From Alphaproteobacteria bacterium (GTDB taxonomy: Bacteria > Pseudomonadota > Alphaproteobacteria > Sphingomonadales > JAKSBY01), in NCBI GenBank assembly GCA_021774625.1, contig JAJFIV010000031.1, positions 1-64,000 of the forward strand: 64,000 bases of DNA, read 5' to 3'. A program made the translations under genes and the position numbers. Of the stretch, positions 20,738 through 29,519 are shown one piece after another (within the stretch, counting starts at the first letter, position 1; each line of letters starts with the position of its first letter). The notes under the pieces are model-generated. The model saw only the letters and a program-made list of their open reading frames with translations. It ran no database searches and had not been told where the DNA came from.

Positions 20738-20770
20738 GGTCTGCCCTGAAAGAGGGGCGGGCCTTTTTTG
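20738..20770 (+). terminator. Putative rho-independent terminator
   Basis: GGTCTGCCCtgaaagaGGGGCGGGCC followed by a T-run, 26 bp after the stop of the preceding ORF. Confidence 0.65.
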
Positions 20771-20832
20771 TTTCGACAAATGACGTGCCGGCGCTATTCT
20801 TCCCTGGGAATAAATAATTCAGGGGTCTTGTC

Positions 20833-22332
20833 ATGCTTCACCGCGCCATACCAGTTTTACTCATGCTTTTGATCGCACCCGTCCCCGCCTACGCCGGTGA
20901 GGAAAAGAAAGCCGAGCCGATTCCGGACCCAGAGGTTTTTACAAGCGATCATCAGGGCCGCTTTAACGGGACAGCGGTGCGCTATAGCGTGACGGCGGGA
21001 GAGACTTACCTGAAAGACGATAAAGGCGCGCCCAAAGCCTCAATCTTTTCCTTTGCCTATACCCGGAGCGGCGCAGATGCCGCCGGCCGTCCCGTGACCT
21101 TTGTCTGGAACGGCGGACCGGGCTCCTCCTCGGTCTGGCTGCATATGGGGGCGTTCGGGCCCAAACGGGTTCTGGTGCCGTCCGACGCCGAAGACGCGGG
21201 CCTGCCGCCCTATGGTAGCGAGGATAACGGTCTGGCGCTTCTGGATGTTACGGATCTTGTTTTCGTCGATCCTGTTGGCACCGGCTTCAGCCGGGCGCTC
21301 GGCACTCATGAAGGTAAGGAGTTCTGGAGCCTTGAGGGCGATACCGGTTCCATTTCGCAATTTATCCGGCAATGGCTCAGCGCTAATAAACGCTGGAATT
21401 CGCCGAAATATCTGCTCGGTGAAAGTTTCGGGACCACCCGTGCGGCGGCGGTGGCAGGCGAACTGGAAGGCAACAATCCGACCGTGCGCCTCAACGGCCT
21501 GATCCTGGTCTCGCAAGCGCTGGATTATACCGGCTCGACGCCGTCCCATGACAATTTCATCGCCTATGTGACCTATCTGCCGTCACTTGCACTGGCGGCC
21601 CGTTATCATGGCAGGGCCGGGCAGGGAAAATCGGTCGAGGAATTCGCCGAAGAAGCCCGGGACTTTGCCTATAACCAGTATGCCGCGGCCCTGTTGAAGG
21701 GGAACCTGCTGGATGAGGGAGAAAGGCAGCGGATTGCCGAGCGCCTCGCCTATTTCACCGGGCTTGACCGGGATTATATCCTCAGCGCCGATCTTCGCAT
21801 TCTGACCGGGCGGTTTGTCAAGGAACTGCTGCGAACGGACGGGCTTTCCATCGGCCGGCTTGACGGCCGCTATAAAGGTGATGATATCGACGACGTTTCT
21901 GACCGGGCCGAAGCCGATTATGCCAGCGCCGCCATCGGGGCGGCCTATACGGCCATGCTCAACCAGTATATGGCGGGTGATCTCGGCATCACCATCGACC
22001 GGTCCTATAATATTTCCAACGGGGATATTGGCCGCAACTGGATCTGGCGGTCTGCGCCGGAGGGCTCTTTCTGGGAGCCGGAATATGTCAATGTCGCCCG
22101 CACGCTGTCGGAAGCTATGCGTCTCAATCCTTCCATGAAGGTGCTGGTCACCAATGGCTATTACGACCTGATCACCCCCTTTTTCGATGCTGAATACACC
22201 TTCGCCCGCCATGGCATCCCGAAAGACCGGATCAAAATGACCTACTATGAAGCCGGCCACATGATGTATGTCCACCAGCCGTCTTTCGAGAAGCTGATGC
22301 AGGATGTGCGGGCGTTTATTGGTTCTGAATAA
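20833..22332 (+). CDS. S10 family serine carboxypeptidase-like protein, copy 2
   Basis: WNGGPGSSSVWLHMGAFGPKRVLVPSDAEDAG ... LLGESFGTTRAAAV ... YYEAGHMMYVHQPS; collinear with copy 1. Confidence 0.9.
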   Translation: MLHRAIPVLLMLLIAPVPAYAGEEKKAEPIPDPEVFTSDHQGRFNGTAVRYSVTAGETYLKDDKGAPKASIFSFAYTRSGADAAGRPVTFVWNGGPGSSSVWLHMGAFGPKRVLVPSDAEDAGLPPYGSEDNGLALLDVTDLVFVDPVGTGFSRALGTHEGKEFWSLEGDTGSISQFIRQWLSANKRWNSPKYLLGESFGTTRAAAVAGELEGNNPTVRLNGLILVSQALDYTGSTPSHDNFIAYVTYLPSLALAARYHGRAGQGKSVEEFAEEARDFAYNQYAAALLKGNLLDEGERQRIAERLAYFTGLDRDYILSADLRILTGRFVKELLRTDGLSIGRLDGRYKGDDIDDVSDRAEADYASAAIGAAYTAMLNQYMAGDLGITIDRSYNISNGDIGRNWIWRSAPEGSFWEPEYVNVARTLSEAMRLNPSMKVLVTNGYYDLITPFFDAEYTFARHGIPKDRIKMTYYEAGHMMYVHQPSFEKLMQDVRAFIGSE

Positions 22333-22367
22333 CGTTCTGGGTCATATTCGGGGAGACGGCCCGGCCA

Positions 22368-23783
22368 CTAAATTACCTTTCCCGGATTCATCAGGCCTTG
22401 GGGGTCGAGAGCGGCTTTGATGGTGCGCATCATCGCGATTTCGACCGGGGATTTATAATGGGCGAGTTCAGCACGTTTGCGGCGGCCGATGCCGTGCTCG
22501 GCAGCGATTGTGCCGCCCATTTCCACAGTGATGTCATGGACGATGCGGTTGATCTTCTCCCAGCGGGCGAGGAAGGCGGCTTTGTCCATATTCTTCGGCT
22601 GGGAGAGGTTGAAATGGACATTGCCGTCGCCGGCATGACCGAAGGCGACGGGGCGCATGCCGGGAAGCGCCTGTTCCACCGCCTTCGAGGCCGCCGCAAT
22701 GAATTCCGGAATTTTCGAGGGCGGGACGGCGATGTCGTGCTTGATGCTGCCGCCTTCCTGTTTCTGGGCTTCCGAGATGCTCTCCCGCAAACGCCAGAGG
22801 GCGCCGCGCTGCTGTTTGCTCTCGGCAAGTGCGGCGTCCCGCAGCAGTCCGCGCTCCAGCGCATCGGCAAGGCTCTCTTCCAATTTACCGCGCAGGTTCG
22901 CATTTTTATCGGGGCTTGCCAGTTCGGCCAGCGCATACCAGGGGTGTTCGTCAGCCAGCGGATCGCGGGTGTCCGGGATATGATCCAGCACCATCTGAAG
23001 GGCAATGCGCGGGATAAGTTCAAAAGCAATGACCGTATCGCCGCTTAGCTCCCGCAGCCGGGCGAGCAGGTTAACCGCCGCCTCCGGACTTTCGATGGCG
23101 ATAAAGGCGGTTTCCGTCTGTTTCAGGGTCGGAAACAGCTTGAGGGTCGCCTTGGTCACAATGCCAAGGGTGCCTTCTGCGCCGATAAAAAGCTGTTTCA
23201 GGTCATAGCCTGCCGTGTCCTTGCGCAAGGCTTTCAGGCCGTTCCAGATTTCGCCATTGGGCAGCACCGCCTCGATCCCCAGCACCAGATCGCGCATGGT
23301 GCCGTATTTCAGCACATGCACCCCGCCCGCATTGGTCGCGATATTGCCGCCAATCTCGCAGGACCCCTCGGCGGCAAGGCTGAGCGGAAACAGCCGGTCT
23401 GCGTTCCGCGCTGCGTCCTGCACCGCTGCCAGCGTCGCCCCGGCCTCTACCGTGATGGCGTAATCAAGCGGATCAATGGAAAGAATTTTGTTCATACGGG
23501 AGGTTTTGATCAGCACCTGATCCCCCGCCTCCGACGGGATCGCGCCGCCGACCAGTCCGGTATTCCCGCCCTGCGGCACCATGGCCATGCCTGCATCGGC
23601 GCAGATTTTCACCACCGCCGCCAGTTCTCCGGCATTCTCCGGCATCACTACAATGGGCGTCATCCCCTGATACGCATCCCGCCATTCCGCCAGATGCGGC
23701 GCCATCAGCCGGATATCCACCATATACCCCTTGGGTCCGACGGCGTCTTTGATGGCGGCGATGATGGTGGGAAGGTTAGTCAT
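22368..23783 (-). CDS. FAD-binding oxidoreductase (D-2-hydroxyglutarate / D-lactate dehydrogenase type)
   Basis: VPQGGNTGLVGGAIPSEAGDQVLI ... GEIGGNIATNAGGVHVLKYGTMRDLVLGIEAVLPNG ... EHGIGRRKRAEL (EIGGN as read: CEIGGNIATNAGG). Confidence 0.9.
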   Translation of the reverse strand: MTNLPTIIAAIKDAVGPKGYMVDIRLMAPHLAEWRDAYQGMTPIVVMPENAGELAAVVKICADAGMAMVPQGGNTGLVGGAIPSEAGDQVLIKTSRMNKILSIDPLDYAITVEAGATLAAVQDAARNADRLFPLSLAAEGSCEIGGNIATNAGGVHVLKYGTMRDLVLGIEAVLPNGEIWNGLKALRKDTAGYDLKQLFIGAEGTLGIVTKATLKLFPTLKQTETAFIAIESPEAAVNLLARLRELSGDTVIAFELIPRIALQMVLDHIPDTRDPLADEHPWYALAELASPDKNANLRGKLEESLADALERGLLRDAALAESKQQRGALWRLRESISEAQKQEGGSIKHDIAVPPSKIPEFIAAASKAVEQALPGMRPVAFGHAGDGNVHFNLSQPKNMDKAAFLARWEKINRIVHDITVEMGGTIAAEHGIGRRKRAELAHYKSPVEIAMMRTIKAALDPQGLMNPGKVI

Positions 23784-24562
23784 TAGAAAACATCTACAAG
23801 ACTTTTGCGGGATTGTTCTGATGGCAGCATTTTATTAGCTGCTACACCCAGGAATGCGGCAAATAGCACAAGAAAGGCGGCGTTAGTGATTATCGTATAG
23901 TATTCTAATAATTGTGCCATATGTTCAACGCCCCATAGACTGATAAATATAGCGGTAGAAATGCTGCTCAGTGTTGTGGAAATATAACTGCCGAGTATGA
24001 TTGCCAGCATCCACCAGATTGCTTTCCGAACTTTTTTTCTTAGATACAGCCATTGCACCACACCTGAAAAAACAGGGGCTAGCACTAGGCCGAAAATATA
24101 CAAAATGTAAAAGGCTTGCAGATTTGCGCCTGTTCCTAAATTAGGCCGACCTCTAAGTAGCCATGACGGTCCATCAGCCATTATCATTTGTAGCGCAAAT
24201 GTGATTGCACAAATTAAGCCGAAATTCATAATATTGAATGAAGCTCCAAGGCGGCGAAAACCAAGTGAAATGGCAATAGGATAGCCAATGGCAGACTGAA
24301 GGACGGCTATTAAAAAGGATAGTAAGTATTTGCCTGGGTCAGGCTGTAAAGGTTGATAAACTGGGATCTTAACAAAATCGAACAAAAAATCGACAATATA
24401 GACAGTTAAAACTACTATGGCAGTCCATTCTAGAATACGAAAAATACCACGCCGGGGTGCTATTCTAGGCCAGGATTCAGTTTTCTGAATATCTTCTAAT
24501 AGAATCTCTTCCTGTGTACTTTCTGGGAGTATCAGATCCAGAAATGAACCCTCCTTGCTCAT
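23783..24562 (-). CDS. Predicted multi-pass membrane protein, function unknown, AT-richer than neighbours
   Basis: 259 aa with several hydrophobic spans; by eye the codons are more A/T-rich than in flanking genes. Confidence 0.65.
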   Translation of the reverse strand: MSKEGSFLDLILPESTQEEILLEDIQKTESWPRIAPRRGIFRILEWTAIVVLTVYIVDFLFDFVKIPVYQPLQPDPGKYLLSFLIAVLQSAIGYPIAISLGFRRLGASFNIMNFGLICAITFALQMIMADGPSWLLRGRPNLGTGANLQAFYILYIFGLVLAPVFSGVVQWLYLRKKVRKAIWWMLAIILGSYISTTLSSISTAIFISLWGVEHMAQLLEYYTIITNAAFLVLFAAFLGVAANKMLPSEQSRKSLVDVF

Positions 24563-24564
24563 TT

Positions 24565-25524
24565 TTACTCTCTCTCCGCAGCTGCTCGTCTTAGCCGGTC
24601 ATTGATGGCGATGCCGAGGCCGTGATCGGGAATGGGGGCGATGGCGATTGTCGTGGGGGTCAGGGCATCCGCCTCGCGCAGCATCGAGAAGAGGTTGGCG
24701 GCGGCTTCGGTCAGGGTGCCGGTCTTGCTTAAGCTCATATCGCCCGCCACATGGCCGAAACCGATCAGGATTTCACCCTCCCGCCGATCTGTCGCATTCA
24801 GCCGGACCGGGGCGTTGGGGGCGTAATGGCTTGCCGTCTGGCCTGGCGCGGTAATAGCGCTGCCTTCGGGGATACGGAGTTTTTTTTCAGTGACATCCTC
24901 CAACTGTTCCGCGGTGATGGCGCCGGGGCGCAAGAGCCAGAATCCGGCCTCCCCGACCCCGACAACCGTTGATTCTATGCCGATACTGCAGGACCCGCCA
25001 TCCAGAATCATGTCGATCTCTTCGCCGATATCTTCAAAGACATGGCCGGCTGCTGTCGGACTGATACGGCCGGAACGGTTGGCGGATGGCGCCGCAAGTG
25101 GGCGGCCGACGGCGCCGATGACCGTGCGGGCGACCACATGGGCCGGGGCGCGGACGGCGATTGTTTCCAATCCCGCAGACACCAGGGGCGAGACCGTACA
25201 GTTTTCCCGCCGCCGCATCACAAGGGTCAGCGGGCCGGGCCAGAAGGCTTCCATCAATGCGTCCGCATAGACCGTGACCTCGGCATATTCCGCAGCCATG
25301 GTTTTGTTGGAAACATGGATGATCAACGGGTTGAAGCGGGGCCGGGCTTTGGTTTTGAATATTTTTGCGACTGCGAGACTGTTGGTGGCGTCCGCCGCCA
25401 AACCATAGACGGTTTCCGTAGGGAGGCCGATCAGACCGCCTTTGCGCAAAATCCGCGCGGCTTCCGCGATGCCGTCCGCATCCGGCTCCCGGATTTTCCC
25501 GTAACGATGTGACTGTCCGCTCAA
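24565..25524 (-). CDS. L-threonylcarbamoyladenylate synthase (Sua5/YrdC, long form)
   Basis: LRKGGLIGLPTETVYGLAADATNSLAVAKIFKTKARPRFNPLIIHV ... PSANRSGRISPT ... C-terminal Sua5 extension. Confidence 0.93.
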   Translation of the reverse strand: MSGQSHRYGKIREPDADGIAEAARILRKGGLIGLPTETVYGLAADATNSLAVAKIFKTKARPRFNPLIIHVSNKTMAAEYAEVTVYADALMEAFWPGPLTLVMRRRENCTVSPLVSAGLETIAVRAPAHVVARTVIGAVGRPLAAPSANRSGRISPTAAGHVFEDIGEEIDMILDGGSCSIGIESTVVGVGEAGFWLLRPGAITAEQLEDVTEKKLRIPEGSAITAPGQTASHYAPNAPVRLNATDRREGEILIGFGHVAGDMSLSKTGTLTEAAANLFSMLREADALTPTTIAIAPIPDHGLGIAINDRLRRAAAERE

Positions 25525-25620
25525 CGGATTGTAACCCCTGCCGCTTGCCCAAAACTGATTTGCAGCCTACTTTACGGTGTGAAGCCGCCCGCGCCAAGCT
25601 GTTCTGATAAGGAAACCGCC

Positions 25621-27381
25621 ATGACCGACTATCATTCCCCCATAGCCGATATGCGTTTTGTTCTGGATGCTGTGTGCGATCTTGAAGGCCTGCAACGGAT
25701 TGAAGCCTATGCGGAGGCCACGCCGGACATGGTGGATGCCATATTGGAGGAGGCGGCCAGGCTGGCTGAAGGCGTCATCGCGCCGACCAACCGGACCGGC
25801 GATCAGGAAGGCTCGCGCCTGAAAGACGGCTCTGTTGTGACGCCCGCGGGCTTCAGGGAGGCTTACCGGCAATATGTGGACGGCGGCTGGAACGGCCTGA
25901 CCTTCGAGCCGGCCCATGGCGGTCAGGGATTGCCTTTTGCGCTGGGCTGCGCGGTGCAGGAAATGTGGACGGCGGCCAATATGGCCTTTTCGCTCTGCCC
26001 CATGCTGACGCTGGGATCCGTGGTGGCGATTTCCCTTTACGGAACCGAGGAGCAGAAGGCCAAATATCTCGGCAAGCTGGTATCCGGCGAATGGACCGGC
26101 AGCATGAATCTGACCGAACCGCAGGCGGGATCGGATGTCGGCGCGCTGAAAACCAGGGCGGAAAAACAGCTGGACGGCAGCTACCGCATCAAGGGCACCA
26201 AGATTTTTATCACTTACGGCGACCATGATCTGACGGATAATATCATCCATCTGGTGCTGGCCCGCACTCCGGGCGCGCCGGATGGCACCAGGGGTATCTC
26301 GCTCTTTATCGTGCCAAAATTCCTCGTGGGGGATGATGGCGCGCCTGGCGAGCGCAATGACGTCACCTGCGTGTCGCTGGAGCACAAACTGGGCATCCAC
26401 GCCTCGCCCACCTGTGTCCTGTCCTATGGCGATAATGACAAGTGTGTCGGATATCTCATAGGGGAGGAATGCCAGGGCATGCGGGCCATGTTCGCCATGA
26501 TGAACCATGCCCGGATCAATGTCGGCCTGCAGGGGGTGGCCATTGCGGAGCGGGCCTATCAGCAGGCGCTGGCCTATGCGAAGGAGCGCATACAGGCCGG
26601 CCCGATCATCGGGCATGCCGATGTCAGGCGCATGCTGATGACCATCAGAGCCCAGACCGAGGCCGCGCGGGCCATCACTTACCTCACGGCGGCTTCCAGC
26701 GATGTTGCCCACGCCCACCCGGACGCGGAGGTCCGGGAAAAAGCCCAGGGCCGGGCCGACCTGCTCACCCCCGTCGCCAAGGCCTATGCCACCGATATCG
26801 GGGTCGAGGCGGCATCGCTCGGCGTGCAGATCCATGGCGGCATGGGCTATGTGGAGGAGACGGGCGCCGCCCAGCATCTGCGCGATGCCCGTATCGCTCC
26901 CATTTATGAAGGCACCAACGGCATTCAGGCGATGGATCTGGTGGGCCGCAAGCTGAATATGGATGGCGGCGCTCACTGGAAGGCCCTGTTTGCGGAGGTC
27001 CGGGATTTTACCGCAACTCTGCCGTCCTCCGGTGATCTTGGGGCGCTGAAGCCATATCTGGAAGACGGCCTTGACGCCTTGCAGAATGCCAGTGTCTGGC
27101 TGATGGGCAATGATCCGGAGCAGCAGCGGAATGCCGCCGCAGCGGCAACCCCCTATCTCAGGATATTCGGCACCGTTATTGGCGGCTATCTCCTGGCTAA
27201 AAGCGCACAGGAAGCAGACCGGCGGCTTGCGGCAAGCGAAGGCGATGCGGCTTATCTTAAAGCAAAAGTCGCCACGGCCCGCTTTTTCGCCGAACAACTC
27301 ATGCCCCCGGCCACCGCCCTGCTTGGCCCCATCACACGGGGCGCTGACGGGCTTTATGCCATACCGGATGAAATTTTATAA
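25621..27381 (+). CDS. Acyl-CoA dehydrogenase
   Basis: GEWTGSMNLTEPQAGSDVGALKTRAEKQLDGSYRIKGTKIFITYGDHD ... QIHGGMGYVEETGAAQHLRDARIAPIYEGTNGIQAMDL. Confidence 0.94.
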   Translation: MTDYHSPIADMRFVLDAVCDLEGLQRIEAYAEATPDMVDAILEEAARLAEGVIAPTNRTGDQEGSRLKDGSVVTPAGFREAYRQYVDGGWNGLTFEPAHGGQGLPFALGCAVQEMWTAANMAFSLCPMLTLGSVVAISLYGTEEQKAKYLGKLVSGEWTGSMNLTEPQAGSDVGALKTRAEKQLDGSYRIKGTKIFITYGDHDLTDNIIHLVLARTPGAPDGTRGISLFIVPKFLVGDDGAPGERNDVTCVSLEHKLGIHASPTCVLSYGDNDKCVGYLIGEECQGMRAMFAMMNHARINVGLQGVAIAERAYQQALAYAKERIQAGPIIGHADVRRMLMTIRAQTEAARAITYLTAASSDVAHAHPDAEVREKAQGRADLLTPVAKAYATDIGVEAASLGVQIHGGMGYVEETGAAQHLRDARIAPIYEGTNGIQAMDLVGRKLNMDGGAHWKALFAEVRDFTATLPSSGDLGALKPYLEDGLDALQNASVWLMGNDPEQQRNAAAAATPYLRIFGTVIGGYLLAKSAQEADRRLAASEGDAAYLKAKVATARFFAEQLMPPATALLGPITRGADGLYAIPDEIL

Positions 27382-27630
27382 TCTTGGGGCGGGTTTCAAA
27401 AAAGACTCATTGTCTCCTGACATCGGGTCAGCGTCTTTCAAAAATCTCCGGGCCTTCCGGCCATCGGCTTTCGAATGCGTTGCCGGCCTTGAAATGCGCT
27501 TCATTTCTTGCATTTTTTGCGGCTCCCGGAAAAATCGGACAGAGGGGCTGGATTCTGACTTCAGAACCAGCTTCCCATCAAAGAATTCCAGCAGGTTCTA
27601 TTTTCAGCTTGATCTGCCCCGGTTTTGGTA

Positions 27631-27662
27631 CTATTAAGAATAAGAATTCTGATTCTTAATAG
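27631..27662. promoter_or_regulatory. 32 bp near-perfect palindrome, candidate TetR operator
   Basis: CTATTAAGAAT-A-AGAATTCT-G-ATTCTTAATAG: perfect 11 bp arms and palindromic centre, one mismatched pair, 11 bp upstream of the TetR start codon. Confidence 0.7.
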
Positions 27663-27673
27663 AAAGTCGTATC

Positions 27674-28357
27674 ATGCAAACCATAGGGGCGGATATTGTA
27701 GCGAAAGACTGGTTGGGGCAGGGGCTTAATCATCCCGTTCAGCAGCGCAGCCGCCGGACACTGGGAAAGTTGATAACGGCGGCGGAAAGTCTGCTGGAAA
27801 GCGGGTCCTTCGATGCGGCGTCAGTCACCGATATCGTGGAGCTTGCGGATACGTCCGTTGGCGCCTTTTATGCCCGCTTTAAAAACAAGAATGCCTTATT
27901 TTTGCTGATTTTTGACCGGTTCCGGGAGGACAGCCTGAACTGGGTCCGGTCCGAACTTAGCCCGGCAGGCTGGCAGGGCAGGAGCCTTGCCGAAGCGGCC
28001 CGGTTTTTCACGCAAAGTCTCATCGACTGGTATCTGGAAAATCGCGGTCTGATCCGTGCCGTATTTCTTCATACCCGCATCCACCCCGACCCTGATGTCC
28101 AAGAGCGGATGGCTGGCTTTAACCGGGAAACCTATCACCTTCTGGTCAGCTTTTTCATGGTGTTCGAGCTCGAAATCCGGGGGGAGGACCCGCGGGCGAC
28201 CATTCGTTTCGGCTGCGAGATGATTGCCGCTTTTTTGCGGGAAACGCTGATCTTCGGGCCGGACAGCGTAAAATTAAAGCCGAAGGAACGGAAGAGATTG
28301 GAAGTAGAGGCCAGCCGCGGGCTGAGAGCTTATCTGACAAGTGGGGAAATGCAATGA
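27674..28357 (+). CDS. TetR/AcrR family transcriptional regulator
   Basis: QQRSRRTLGKLITAAESLLESGSFDAASVTDIVELADTSVGAFYARFKNKNALFLLIFDRF. Confidence 0.92.
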   Translation: MQTIGADIVAKDWLGQGLNHPVQQRSRRTLGKLITAAESLLESGSFDAASVTDIVELADTSVGAFYARFKNKNALFLLIFDRFREDSLNWVRSELSPAGWQGRSLAEAARFFTQSLIDWYLENRGLIRAVFLHTRIHPDPDVQERMAGFNRETYHLLVSFFMVFELEIRGEDPRATIRFGCEMIAAFLRETLIFGPDSVKLKPKERKRLEVEASRGLRAYLTSGEMQ

Positions 28358-29304
28358 AAGCGCCATTTTTCCGCCGGAAATTTTTCAAAATCTCGGCTAT
28401 TGTGATTGTTATATTGGGTGCCTTGGCAGTTGCTGCTTACGATTTTATCCTTGGCCATTCCTCCAACAGACAAATTGCCGAAAATGTTCATCTGGTCCAG
28501 TTTCGCAACTTGTTTGATCAGATTGGCGCGAACTCCATCGTGATCGAGGCGGATGACAGGCTTGCCCTTATAGATACCCAGCTTCCCCTACAGGCGAGGC
28601 GTCTGAAAAATCTGCTGCAGGCCGATTTCGGAAAATCCGTTGCCTATGCGGTTAACACGCACTGGCATCCCGATCATTCCGGCGGCAATGCCAGCTTTAC
28701 TGATGGCGCTGTCATCATAGCGCATAAGAATGTGAGCGCTGTCTTGTCGCGTCCCCATCTGGGCATCGCCCTGACCGGTCCGGGTTCCCGGCATGAATTT
28801 AAAGCAGTTCCTGCTGAAGCGCTGCCCACGGAAAGTTATGGCGGACGGCGCGCCCTTGATCAAAGCGCGGTCAATATAGAACTCGTTCATTATCCCAATG
28901 CCCATACGGACGGCGATACGGTATTATTCATCAATGATGGCGCTGTTGTTGCGATGGGAGATATTGTCTGGCCGGGCGGCTTCCCCTTTATTGATACCCA
29001 CAGCGGCGGCAGCTATCAGGGCGTGCTTGCGGCGATTGATGACGTCATTTCCCGCATTGGCGCTGACGCATTGATTGTTCCGGGCCATGGCGACCCGATC
29101 AACAAACAGGCATTGATGCAATATCGGGCGATGGTTGAAAATACAACCGCCGCCATTCGCAGCCAAATGTCGGCAGGATTAAGTCTGGAAGAGATACAGA
29201 GCGCGGGTTTGGCGGACGACAAGACCTTCTCCTGGCAAGGCGGGTTTGTGACTGAACCTGAATGGATCAGAATGGTTTATGAAAGTTCTTTACCGCAGAG
29301 CTGA
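28354..29304 (+). CDS. MBL-fold metallo-hydrolase
   Basis: NTHWHPDHSGGNASF (HxHxDH) ... YPNAHTDGDTVLFI ... IVPGHGDP; start overlaps the TetR stop (ATGA). Confidence 0.9.
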   Translation: MKAPFFRRKFFKISAIVIVILGALAVAAYDFILGHSSNRQIAENVHLVQFRNLFDQIGANSIVIEADDRLALIDTQLPLQARRLKNLLQADFGKSVAYAVNTHWHPDHSGGNASFTDGAVIIAHKNVSAVLSRPHLGIALTGPGSRHEFKAVPAEALPTESYGGRRALDQSAVNIELVHYPNAHTDGDTVLFINDGAVVAMGDIVWPGGFPFIDTHSGGSYQGVLAAIDDVISRIGADALIVPGHGDPINKQALMQYRAMVENTTAAIRSQMSAGLSLEEIQSAGLADDKTFSWQGGFVTEPEWIRMVYESSLPQS

Positions 29305-29519
29305 GTGAATTCTCCACTGTTATATTCTCCCGTTTATTGACCAGGGGCCGGCGTCAATATATTCACCATTATGACAACATGGGGAACGGACAGTTTCATC
29401 TGGAAAGTGACCCGCAACAGCGGCATAGTCTGATCTGGAATGAGAATGCGGGCGGGAAGCATGTGTAAGCAGACTGATGGATGGACGCCGGTGCGTTGCC
29501 GCCTGTCAAAAGCGATTTT

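Noticed and set aside
25567-27297. 576 aa minus-strand ORF opposite the acyl-CoA dehydrogenase
   Set aside because: Antisense to a clear CDS; long antisense frames are expected from biased codon usage in GC-rich DNA.
27553-27566. TTCTGA-CT-TCAGAA inverted repeat before tetR
   Set aside because: Only 6 bp arms with no T-run; much weaker than the 27631-27662 palindrome.
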